Assembly: GCA_030737835.1 (NCBI GenBank)
Contig: CM060851.1
Location: forward strand, 6,301,635-6,365,634
DNA length: 64,000 nucleotides
Source: Acorus gramineus
Taxonomy: Eukaryota; Streptophyta; Magnoliopsida; Acorales; Acoraceae
Reading direction: 5' to 3'
Below, one piece after another: positions 12,201 through 22,800 of this stretch (position 1 is its first letter; the number at the start of each line of letters is the position of its first letter). The translations under genes and the position numbers were made by a program. The notes under the pieces are model-generated. The model saw only the letters and a program-made list of their open reading frames with translations. It ran no database searches and was not told where the DNA came from.

Positions 12201-14396
12201 TTCATATTTATTGGAGAATTTCATGTTTGGACTAGCAATAATGTTCATACTGACCAGTGTGATTACAGGTATCATGCCAGATCTGGTGAAGATCAATAAC
12301 AAGGGAGATGTTGTTCCTCATCTCCAATTTTATAAGCAAGCTGCTGATCCCATCCTTGCACATGACCCTTTTTCATCATTGATGTGGGTTTTGTTTTGTC
12401 TTCCACATCCATTTTTATCATCAATAAAATCTTTCATATCCCTCGTGCATCTATTCTATGCTGTTTGTGTGGCTCAGGTATATATTACATGCCTGCGTAT
12501 GTTGTTGTTTGTTGAGTGAATTAGTTTTCTAATACTTTTGTTGACTACCTATCATTGTCTTGGACCACCAGCTTGGGTTCATTAATGATCTTTCCCATTT
12601 GTTGGTTTTCAGGCATTAATAACATACCATGGCAAGCGTCCGTTTGGAACCTCGGAGTTGGGTCTTGGTGATTGTGGCCTTAATGACATATGTAGAACAA
12701 CGGGAGAGTCTGAGCTTGCCAAGCAGTTTTTTCTCTCCAACTATATTGACATTTCTTGCCATCCTAAAGATATGATTCGCAGGTTGACTTTTCCTTATCT
12801 TCGAAGGTGTGCACTACTGTGGAAATTGCTAACATCATCAATGTCAGCACCATTCTATAATAATGATCAAGTGCGGGAAAAAGTATGCCATCACACTAAT
12901 AATGATGCATTGGATAGCTCTATTGAAATCTCAATTGAACTTGAAGGCATTCGAGAACTAGAGCATATGTTTCAGATCACACTGGATTTGGTTCTCAAGA
13001 ATGAAGTGGTTCACACTCTGTCTTTGAAATGGTGCCAACATTTCTTGTTGGTGCATGGGGATCGTAATTATGGGCACAGTTTTCACTGTACCCCCGCAGT
13101 TCCATTTAAGTTGTTACATCTTCCCTATATTTACCAGGATCTCCTGCAGAGGTTTGTAAATTGATGTTTTCAAAGTAGAACTGTTTCTGAGATATATTTT
13201 CCAAATATCAACTATTCACAGAAATTTTATTTATCTCTGTTAGATATATAAAGGAACAATGCCCTCGGTGCAAGTCAGTTATGGATGAACCTGCACTCTG
13301 CTTGCTTTGTGGCAGATTATGTTCTCCAGGCTGGAGGTTATGCTGCAGGTTAGGAATTATGGCTCATGTTTCCTTGCAATAGTTTGCTGCAATATTCTCT
13401 CTTTTTATCTCACCAATCGTGTTGATGCTTACTGACATTCAATTGCCAACTTCTAGGGAAAATGGATGCCAAAATCATGTAACGGTCTGTGGAGCTGGTA
13501 TCGGAGTTTTTTTGATCATCAGGGTATCCATTTTGGATCATTCACGCTCTACTTTGATTTGATGCAGTAAAACTTCTTTTTCACCAGCTAAGCTTTTATC
13601 TGTTAGTCAATTTGCTTTCTACAAATTTTGGTCTTTTTTTCTTTTTACAGAGAACGACAATTTTACTGCAAAGACACCTCCGTCAGGCAACTTGGCCTTC
13701 TCCTTACTTGGATGCCTTTGGTGAAGAGGTGAGGTTACTTTGCGGCACTATAATGCATAATATTATACTGGAGAGAATGTTATGTTTTCATCATGTTAGT
13801 CCACACAGTGATGTTTGGCCCTGTTCCTTTTATCTCTTTCTTCCATCCTTGCTCGTATGTGTAGTACAAACGCAGGTCCATGGTCATATTTAGATCCTGT
13901 TTCATTAGGTGTCACGAGTAGGTATTCCATACCACTTAATAAAAAGAAAACAGAAGAAAAACGTGTTTTTTATATTATTTCCTGTATACTATGAAAGCTT
14001 GTTTGCAAGTAATTCTTTTAATGATATATGTTGGGCTTTTTGTCCATTTAATTCACCTCTGCAAATGCAGGATTTTAGCATGTTGAGAGGAAAACCATTA
14101 TACTTGAACGAGGAGCGCTATGCAGCTCTCACTCATTTGGTAAATATTTGTACTCTCTTCTATGATTGCACTGTTGTGGTTATAGGAAATGGCACATGAG
14201 AGACATATAGGTTTACCATTTTAGCTTTCGTCTTTTTCTTTGGCCACAAAAGATTTGTTGTGGCATTAGTTTTTACATTTAAATTGCCATACCTTACACA
14301 TGCAGCCTTTCCTGACAGGTTGCGTCCCATGGACTTGACTCAAATTCACAAATATTTTACCGATCAACAATTCCAATTTTCAACTTCGATGCTTAA
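3273..14396 (+). CDS. PRT6: PRT6-type E3 ubiquitin ligase (N-recognin), 3' part of gene
   Basis: PRT6 recognises destabilising N-terminal residues and ubiquitinates those proteins in the Arg/N-degron pathway, which controls hypoxia (ERF-VII) and seed responses. Exons by splice site and phase: 3273-4447, 4553-4693, 6734-6977, 7090-7875, 8683-8883, 9020-9206, 9289-9676, 10710-10758, 10949-11594, 12269-12477, 12613-13151, 13244-13348, 13457-13523, 13651-13728, 14071-14139, 14319-14396 (TAA). All phases join, giving 1,653 residues. Recognisable segments are ERFGLSNYLSLN, RRFCGLSTTENLQRE, KELDLYHPRW, an atypical RING-H2 spread over four exons, and the cysteine-rich C-terminal cap ending in FNFDA. 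Plant PRT6 is about 2,000 residues, so roughly 350-400 residues, including the UBR box that binds type-1 N-degrons, lie upstream of the window. No inactivating mutation was seen. The family call is strong; individual exon edges could be off by a few bases. Confidence 0.93.
4694..6733 (+). other. PRT6: Large PRT6 intron, no gene seen
   Basis: A 2.0-kb intron with donor GTATGT and acceptor CAG. It is AT-rich with C-rich and A-rich low-complexity runs near 6465-6540. The short open frames inside it have no recognisable family content. Confidence 0.7.
8683..10990 (+). other. PRT6: PRT6 RING-H2 zinc-binding segment, split over exons
   Basis: The zinc ligands of the ligase's E2-binding domain are distributed across exons. 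The pair CSLC is in exon 8683-8883, the CGHVVHQEC block in exon 9289-9676, and the final CPVC in exon 10949-11594. The 49-nt exon 10710-10758 bridges the last two. This order and spacing is the UBR-family RING-H2 pattern. All ligands I expect are present, so the domain looks functional. Confidence 0.8.
9677..10709 (+). other. PRT6: PRT6 intron, no gene seen
   Basis: A 1.0-kb intron containing a C-run near 9731-9751 and AT-rich filler. I see no coding or structured element. Confidence 0.65.
13150..14396 (+). other. PRT6: PRT6 C-terminal cysteine-rich cap
   Basis: Five small exons encode a CPRC...CLLCGRLCSPGW...CCRENGC...C series followed by RRTTILLQR, WPSPYLDAFGEE and LYLNEERY. This matches the conserved C-terminal (autoinhibitory, UAIN-type) region shared by UBR1-like ligases. 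Phases are consistent throughout and the protein ends at the TAA at 14394-14396. Confidence 0.8.
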
Positions 14397-14990
14397 ACCT
14401 CATTCAGGTGAGAATTTTGTCTCTTGGTAAAGCTACTATATCTCATGTTTTATTTTTCCCTTAGTTACCCACCCATGACCCATGTTATCTTCCTGTCTAA
14501 TCAACATCTTCAAATCACTGAAGCAGTGTGAATCTTGTGGCAAAAAGATGAACTCACAATCATCCGTAACCGGTTATCAAACTGGATCATGTAAAATGCA
14601 TGGAATTTCAGTTACGAAAGGTGGGCGAACTGAGATAGTCAAGGAAATCTTCTTCGGTTCTAAAGCTCCCGTGGATTGCTTGCATGGTTTGTTCAGGTTA
14701 GAGAATCAGTGGTCTTCCCTATTATTCTCATTTGTCTGAAAGAATTGGTCACTTCATCTCACTAAAGATTTATATGTTTTTAGAATGATTTGGCACTAAT
14801 GTTTTTCTTTGGTTCAGCTGTGCAGGTTCTTTTGGTTGAGCACCAAATCTTGGTTGCTCCGTGGCTGCTGCTCACTGTAGATATGAAATCCATGAATCCT
14901 CAGCCACATTTGGGTTTATATGTATGGTCAGCATTTCCTGTACATTAACACATGCATATTTTAATTTATGTGTTATCTGATTACGGGGGC
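14397..14990 (+). other. PRT6 trailer region, probable 3' UTR
   Basis: Sequence after the PRT6 stop. An AG/GTGAG junction at about 14404-14411 and an AG near 14815-14818 would allow a UTR intron. An 85-residue open frame at 14482-14739 has no family I recognise and is most simply UTR. Transcript ends cannot be placed from sequence alone. Confidence 0.4.
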
Positions 14991-14999
14991 ACTAAGTTA

Positions 15000-15350
15000 T
15001 AAAAGGTCCACCTTATCTTTAAACAAAAAAATAGGGAAAGCCCCATATGATCCCCTCCAAACTAATCGAAATCCATATAACCTCCTGTAAATACCCCTTC
15101 TCACCTTCCATTCCAACGCCAAGGCCGCTACGTCTCGATATGAAGCTGCCCCCCCCTGGAAACCAACAGACCTCGCCCCAGCTAGTCCACACCCCCATTC
15201 CTTGAGGAGGCCACTGACTTCCGCCCAGAAGATGTTTTCCATGTATGCGGGTTGACACCTGAAAATTACTGCATTGCGGGTCCTCCAAATTACCTAGACC
15301 GTGACCGGCACAACGATTGCAACCACCACTGTGGGGGCTCCACGAGCCCG
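15000..15350 (-). mobile_element. LINE 3'-terminal coding fragment (zinc-knuckle RT tail)
   Basis: The minus strand reads VIWRTRNAVIF followed by about 50 residues, the hallmark of the C-terminal (zf-RVT-like) end of plant LINE polymerases. It is severely 5'-truncated and frameshifted. Only the tail is present, just beyond the PRT6 gene and opposite to it. Confidence 0.7.
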
Positions 15351-16521
15351 GGCATGGGATCGGGCCCACAGGCTCTTAGATTTTAAACATCTTATTTTTT
15401 TTTATTTTTTTATTTTAAGTTGTTCATTTGTATATAAATATTAAAATAACACAAAATTAAAAATATAACGTTGAAAAAATATATTTCCATTTATTGAATT
15501 TTTAAAAATAAAAATATTAAATAAATTAATTACCTGAAAAACTAAATAACTACATGTACCTAACTAGATTGACACCTACATAAATATCAATAATTTGCAT
15601 AATTCAATCACAATTTAAATAAAAATTATATAAAATTCTATTTGACTCATTTATTGTATTGCCCCCCCCCCCCCCCCCCCCTCATGAACCTACACGTCGG
15701 GCCTGGGCTCCAGAATCGGCATGGCCTGTGAATGGGCTCGAGCCGGGCTTTCGGGCCTTTTGGGGATCCTTGTTTAACCCCGTTTGGATACAGAATAGGC
15801 CACAGAATAACTTGGAATAAAATAGAATAAGTAATTTTTGGTGTTTGGATTCAATGAATACACTCGGAAAGCCTATGCCATAATAAACTGATATAAAATG
15901 GTATATGGATTCCAATCAACCGTCTTCTATCATAGAAGAGGTGTTCGACTACCTTTTGAACCGTTCCGTTTGACCACCTTTCGAACTGTTTGACCTTCAC
16001 CTCCTCTTACTTTTATCTCTACCCCTTTTTTTTAAATTCACATACATTTCAAAATGTAATTGATTTTTATAAGAAAAAAAATCTGTTCAGTAACACATAA
16101 AACATGAATATATAATGCATATAAAGATCAGATACATTTGGAATGTAACTTAATTTCAAGGAAAAATAAATATTATTTAAAAACACAAATAAAACAGGAA
16201 GTACAGTGCATATAAAGTTCAAATAGATTTGGAATGTAAACTTTAATGAAAAACATAAACTGCATGAAAGCATAAATTTTTTTTAAAAATAATAATGTAT
16301 ATAATGTTCAGATATATTTAAAAAACAAATAAATCTGACAAATGTAACTGACTTTCAAAACAACAAACAAATGCTATTCAAAATCACACTAAAAATAGAT
16401 AATATAATGCATATAATTAAAATCGAGATACATTTAAAAATGCAAGTGAATTTTAAAATTTCTGTTAACAGTGAGCTATGGAAGTAAACCTCACACTTGA
16501 AAATCTTATATGGCTTTAAAA
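15351..16521. other. Intergenic, AT-rich, includes a 20-C run
   Basis: No gene seen. Positions 15662-15681 are an uninterrupted run of C, followed by a short GC-rich patch. A CCCCGTTTGGATACAGAATAG segment near 15780 resembles the ends of DNA transposons, but I cannot find its partner terminus. Confidence 0.5.
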
Positions 16522-17269
16522 TGGTTTTTTACATATATACTATTAAAAAATATGTTGTTTACTTTTATACCACTCCAAATAACCTATTTATTTTTATACC
16601 ATTGAAATATATAGCACTTATGCATATTTACCATCCTAGTTAACTTCTATCCAAATTTTCATTAAAACTGTTAAAGTCTTAGAGAAAAGACCAAATTACT
16701 TTTTTTTTTTTTGAAGTATTTTACCTTACCAAATACAATATTTATAAAAATAAAAAATACTAATTTTAACATGAAAATGATAAATTTCATCTAAAATTCA
16801 AAGGCATAAAAATTAATTATACCAACTATTTATTGACAAAGACATAATAATTACTCATACTTATATTAGTAAACATGAAATAAAATTATTTTGAGAATAA
16901 TCAATCATATATATTACAAAATGATAAATTTTATAAAAAAATTAGATTTTGATAGGAAGAAAAGGAAAAAAATGATAATATATAGTTGAATGGCTTACTA
17001 TTGATTTGGAATGAACATGAAATTAATTAGGTTATTATGTTTAATTATTTACATTACGACAAATATTATATGTTGAGATTATTTTTGTTATTTTTACTTC
17101 TTTGTTAAGAAACTAACTATAATTAAGGTTCATTTTAGTTAAAAATGATAAAAGAGAGACATTTTTACATTAAAAAAATTCTATATTTTTGGTATAAAAA
17201 TAAATACGTTATTTATGGTGATATAAAAATAAATACTATATTTTTTTATGATATCCATGCAAAAAAACC
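16522..17269. mobile_element. Mutator-like non-autonomous element with ~90-bp inverted repeats
   Basis: The left end (GGTTTTTTACATATATAC, then a stretch ending in TATTTATTTTTATACCA) matches the reverse complement of the right end near 17180-17269 over about 90 bp with moderate divergence. Flanks GCTTTAAAA (16513-16521) and CTTTTAAAA (17270-17278) look like a 9-bp target duplication with one mismatch, the size typical of Mutator-like elements. There is no transposase inside. The TIRs are AT-rich, so some apparent similarity could be compositional. Confidence 0.55.
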
Positions 17270-18119
17270 CTTTTAAAAAACAAATAATGTCTAATCGAAT
17301 GTAACTGGATTACTTCATTCGATCACTTCTTCTACATAATGTGTCTTACTAATTGTTTGAAAGAATGTAACTTAATTAATTATGATAGAAAAGTGAAATG
17401 CAGACGAATAAAAAACTAATTTATTATTGGATAACAAATTCAACTAACAGAAGACAAATAATGAATCTAGTTTTTTCAGTTACATTTGAAATGTAACTTA
17501 TTTTTTTTTAAAAAATGATGTTTAAACTAATGTAATTGGATTAGTTCATTGGATCACTGTCTGAAGAACTGTAACCGCGACAAAATACAAGTGAATGAAA
17601 AACTAAAAAATTGTCACACCACGCATGCATCATTCATGAAAAATCAAGTGCACTGAAAGCACAAACACCTACAATCATCATTCATGAAAATCAAGTGCAT
17701 GAACAAAACCTAATATTCATGAAATCAATGTATTTCCCATACCAAAGAATGCAAGGAGCAAATTATTTCAAAGGATTATCCTGTCCCCAAGGCAATCAAT
17801 CTAAGTTATTCACCATTAAAAAAAAAAAAGAAGCCTACCTCTGCATCAATTCTGAGTCTATCATCAATAAATAATCCTATAAGGCTCTTCTAGAAGATTA
17901 AGAGCTTCAGTTTCAACGATGAACTCTCAAACTAAATTCTCCCATGGAGAGCCTTTTTTTTTTCTGTACATCAGTGCCAGTTGCAATCTAAAATAAACGT
18001 GGATTAGATTTTTATTTATTTTCTTTGGCAACAACGAATACACAATGGCATTGAGAGATGTCATCACCACCAAAATTTCAGAGTGGTCACAATACGGCTG
18101 AATAATTCTTCATTCAAAA
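17270..18119. other. Intergenic, no gene seen
   Basis: AT-rich sequence downstream of the MYB3R gene. It probably includes its 3' UTR or terminator region, but no signal can be placed with confidence. Confidence 0.4.
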
Positions 18120-18199
18120 TTAGGCGGGTGGCGTAAGCTTTGGCAGATGATGGAACCTCTGAGCTTGCTGCGCAAAGAACGAAAGAATATCTTCACCCT
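18120..18199 (-). other. Candidate ninth (terminal) coding exon of MYB3R
   Basis: Behind a good acceptor (TCTGTTCAG on the minus strand) a short frame reads EDILSFFAQQAQRFHHLPKL and ends at TAA 18120-18122. If exon 8 of the MYB3R gene is spliced at the GT at 19884-19883, one carried base plus two from this exon form a codon and the frame joins exactly. That would replace the last three residues and stop of exon 8 with 26 residues (709 in total). The donor is weak (GTGTGA) and no transcript evidence is available. Confidence 0.4.
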
Positions 18200-18880
18200 C
18201 TGAACAGACAACAAAGGAAAATTGTTGAGGATCAGTAAGTGCACAGGAAAACTAATTTAAGTACAATAGCACTTAAGAATCAACAGTAAAGAAGTTCAAA
18301 TTGTTGGAAAATAATGAACATGCCTAGATCAATCTTTATTTTATGATGCAGAATGAATTCCATAGGTCAATGTTCGAAATTGATAACTTGCAACATTGGC
18401 ACAGAAATTTGGGTTCAATAGTAAAAAAAAGGGGTGGGTGGGGAGGAGATAGGATGGGGAATACAATATGTAAAATAATTTCAAATAAAAATGTTTATTT
18501 TTTATTAACTAGAATAGCTGATTTTACTATTATGGAAAACACACAACTAGTTTTTCACATTTTGGCTTTTTTTAACATAAATGGAATTGGACAATAGTGT
18601 GCTTTGTATCATCTAATAGCAACCCTTGCAATATTTGAATGTAGGGATGTGACCAAAATTTATGCTGATGATCAAAAATAAAATGACAGATTTCTGAACT
18701 TGGATCAATTGTAGAAATCATAAAAAGAGGCTCATTGACTGTAGGAAAGCACATGCATGACAAGAAAGATTAAGAATAATAAAATGAAAAAAAAGAAAGA
18801 AGGATAACCATGAACAGAAGAAAATTAGGGACAACAGAGATTCTGGATTCTGGATGCCACTTATAAAACACAACTACTTA

Positions 18881-19109
18881 GGGTGCGTTTGGTTGCGCTA
18901 TTGCGCTGCAATTGCGATTGCAGGAAGCTACGTTTACAATCGTGCAACCAAACAATTTTACTGTAGCAGCTTCCTACACAGATTTCAGGCAAATAGTGTC
19001 TAAAAGTTACGATTTCAAAAAGTTGAGAAAGTGAGCTTTCTGTAGAATCAGTTTTGCAATCACAGATTCCTGCAGAATCAATTTTGCAATCGCACAACCA
19101 AACGCACCC
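18881..19109. mobile_element. MITE, Tourist/PIF-Harbinger-like, copy 1 (TTA duplication)
   Basis: A 229-bp element with near-perfect terminal inverted repeats, GGGTGCGTTTGGTTGCG at the left and its complement (one mismatch) at the right. It is flanked by TTA on both sides (18878-18880 and 19110-19112). The three-base duplication and GGG-starting TIRs point to the PIF/Harbinger group. A second copy sits at 36049-36279. It contains no coding sequence of its own. It lies just beyond the annotated MYB3R stop, or inside its last intron if the candidate ninth exon is used. Confidence 0.82.
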
Positions 19110-19873
19110 TTAGTGTTTGGCTTTTTTACATTGGGCAACCATCAATCTTAATATTTGCATTCTATGTTATAACCATATATTCCAAGCATGCTGAGGTTTG
19201 CTTTATCTGTCTAAAATCATGCTTAATAATTTTATAATTCTTTTAATTGGATTAGGAATTTTCTAAACTGGTAAAAGATCACATTTGGATGCATAAAATT
19301 GACATATCAAATCATTGCTATATTCAATTAATAACATCACTGGCTATATTACATATTAACTAGTTGGCTATCCCAAAACATCTTATGAGGATTTTTGTTT
19401 GCATTCAAATAAGATAATCTTTTGGTGAGTTTTCTGATTAAAAAAAAAAAAACTCATATTCAAGAAGAGATACACAGGTGCACAGTAATCAGAGTCATAT
19501 GAGGTCTTGATACAAATCTCAGTTGAGGAAGATCTTCTTGACATAAATCGGAAAACCAATTAACTTAGAAATAAATTACTTGGTTATAAATAAATAAATA
19601 AATTGTTAAGATTGAAAGCCATGAATTTCAATTTCAACTTGGATATTTGCATCAACAGCATCTTAGAGGCAACAACACAGGATTAAGTATACAATGAATA
19701 AATTTAATAGATGCCCATCAAGGACATCTTCAAGTGCCCCACAAACAAATAATGAATGAAAGTGCAGGCACTAACAGAGTGACACATTAGGTATATAATC
19801 AAACTAACACAATGATAAGCTATGAACATTCATTTGAATTAAACAATTCAAGGATATACTCACATATTTTGGA

Positions 19874-22800
19874 TCAGGTCACACCCGTGTCAGTCATGTC
19901 TGCATAATCTTTGGCTATATTGTTTAACCCATTTTCCCTGTGATTCAACTTTCCTACATTCATGCTGGATGGTTCAACATTAGAATCCATCCTATCAGGT
20001 TTCCCCTTGAGGGAAAAACTTGTATGCTTTCTGTTTACATTATCTTCCTCCACAGTGAACTCAAGTTGCTTCTCTACAGATCTGAAAAGTGCTGTTCTTT
20101 TTGGCCTCAGCCGATACGGAGGAGAGACATCATGATATGATCCAACTCCACCATTACCATTACAAGGAGACTTTACACTAAGTAACCTAGACCGCCGTTG
20201 ACTTCTAGCCATCCTTTCCTTTTCAGCTGGAGTAGATAAAACATCAGGGACCTTTTCTTCATCTGTTTGCACATTGCTATTGGCAGTCCCCGGTGTCTGC
20301 ATTTCCCTCTTTGTTCTTCTTAATATAGAAGGAGGAGAGACATCACGATATAATCCAACATCATTACCATTACAAGGAGATTTTACACTAAGTAACCTAG
20401 ACCGTCGTCGACTTCTATCCATCCTTTCCTTTTCAACTGGAGTAGATAAATCATCAGGGACCTTTTCTTCATCTGTTTGCACAATGCTACTGGCAGTCCC
20501 AGGTGTCTGTGCTTCCCTCTTTGGTCTTCTTAATATAGACGGAGTATTTGGACAGTTCCTTGCTACACTCTGTATTGTCCTTAATAAGGATTCAATATTT
20601 TGATGGTGTGCATGAGTGTTATTTACATCTGGAGTAAAACAATTTGTGGGTGATACCACGGAATTGGGTTCATATACCTGCTGCATCAAACTGGATGTGT
20701 CTAGACCAGCAGATTCCAGAATAGCATCACAATTTTCAAGTTGTGGTGGCTTATAATACAAAGAACCAAAGGTCGGATCTCCAGAATGTGACATGACTCC
20801 ATTGTCCTTGTCAACCGGCCTAATTGCACCATTTTCAATGGTAACACCTGGATTTTCTCTGCATTCATATTTATAGCAGCTAACATCAATTTCTGATGCT
20901 CTCTGTTTTGAATCAACCACATGGGAATAATGATCCCTTCCTCTAAGTTGAACTTGTACACCATGTGCGGTATCTGAGTTAGAAATCTGTGTAGACCACG
21001 GTGCTGATTGATCTTTGTGATCTTCAAACTTGGATACCCTTGTTCGATCACTAGAACATATAAGAACCGCTGGTTCTGAACAAGCTTGATTATTGGTGTT
21101 GAATCCTTTGTTGGAACAAGTTAATAAATTACCAGTAATTGGTTTTAATAGTTCTTTGGAACCACTATGCATCAAAGGCCTTGGAGCTGATGGAAGCTGA
21201 CCAGTAGCCATATAAAATTCCTGTTTTTTCTTCAAGGAACTGTTCCAGTGATTCTTTATTGCATTATCAGTCCTATACAGTTACACATGTAGAATGGAAA
21301 GATCAGTTGCTGATTTCAATTATTAAAAAAAAATGTTCAAGCAATTGAGCTTGCAACAGTCGGTACCTCCCATGTAAAACCTTAGCAATTTCTGCCCATC
21401 TATTGCCGTATCTCCGGTGTGCTTTCATGAGAGCAAGTTCCTCTTCCACTGTCCAGGCATCTTTCTTTATCATTGGGTTCAGGTGATTGTGCCACCTAGA
21501 ACATTTAAAGTAACATTACTTCTTCAGTTGAAAGAATAAGTAAAAAAATCATCCAAGTAAAAAAAAAAAGAAAAAGAGTTTGACCATAAAATCAGATGAC
21601 AAGAAACAGTGTTTGAAATAAATGATGAGCAAATTATTCAATGCCCCCAAACCGAATAGTAGAGAATTTATTGCTGACCTAATATCTGGTTAACAATCAG
21701 AAGTTCAACCATAATCAGCCCAAGCAGAAAATAAATCATTTTCTACAGTTGCATATAAAAGTTGATTTGTAGTGACAAATACAAACTTCCAATAAATGAT
21801 TATCAGATCAAAGATTCTAGTCATAACCTCTCTCGACACTGCTTCCCAATGCGCCCTGGTAATGAATTAGCTATAATAGACCATTTTGTTGGCCCATATT
21901 TTGCCACTAGTTGAATGATTTTGTCATCTTCCTGTGACAAATAATGACAAAAACTAAAACTCCCAGATGATTTTTCCACAAGATCTGAGACCAAAAGACA
22001 GGAAGGATATCAAAACAAACCTCTTGCGTCCAAGGCCCCTTATGGAGTTCTGGATTAAGAACTTTTTGCCACCGATGAAGACATTGTACTTCTGTTCTAC
22101 CTGGAATAGCTTCAGCTGCATCCAAAGAGAAATTCATTAACCCCCGTTTGGAGTGAAGCATAAACCTGGAATAAGGGGGAATACAAGAGAATAAGGAAAA
22201 AAAAGCTATTAGTTTTGCAAGAATTAAACTTTGATAACTATTTTAGGATAGTGTTGGAATTGTTTATCAGGGCTTATCTATGCCAATGGATAAAAAAAAT
22301 CACTCTCATTAAAAAAAATAAATTTATCTCACCTAATACTCACACATTCCAAAAACTCTTACATCTATCATATCACACACACCTCACACTTATTCCCAAA
22401 CACAGATGTATAATCATCATTTAAAAAGTTATAAACCCTTATCCATCTCTTATCCTCACTTTATCCAAGGTGAACCAAACAACTAAAATGTCATTTCTAC
22501 GTTTTCCCAATGAGAATAATAGAAAATACAACCCAATAAAAATTTGCTTATTCTGTTTGATTGTTATCTATCCTAGAATAGCTATCAGGAGCGATTAACC
22601 CTATGTCATACACCAAACGGAGGACAACCAAACAACATTTTACTATACAAAAAACAGTGTGATATTCTACCATCCAACCCATCCCTAATTAAAATTTATA
22701 TTCTATCCCTGATATTATGTTCCCCCATGCCCATATGCTGCCGAAACACCATTCAAAGTGTTGTCATTTGTCAACCTAATTGCCTCCCATTGAATATATC

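Noticed and set aside
14482..14739. 85-codon frame after the PRT6 stop
   Set aside because: No recognisable domain, located in the expected 3' UTR.
15662..15681. 20-base C run (also G runs at 28566 and about 27171)
   Set aside because: Homopolymers are error-prone and carry no clear function. Recorded only as low complexity.
18881..19109. Minus-strand 78-codon frame in the MITE
   Set aside because: A similar frame occurs in the other MITE copy only because the elements are related. It has stops and no protein family.
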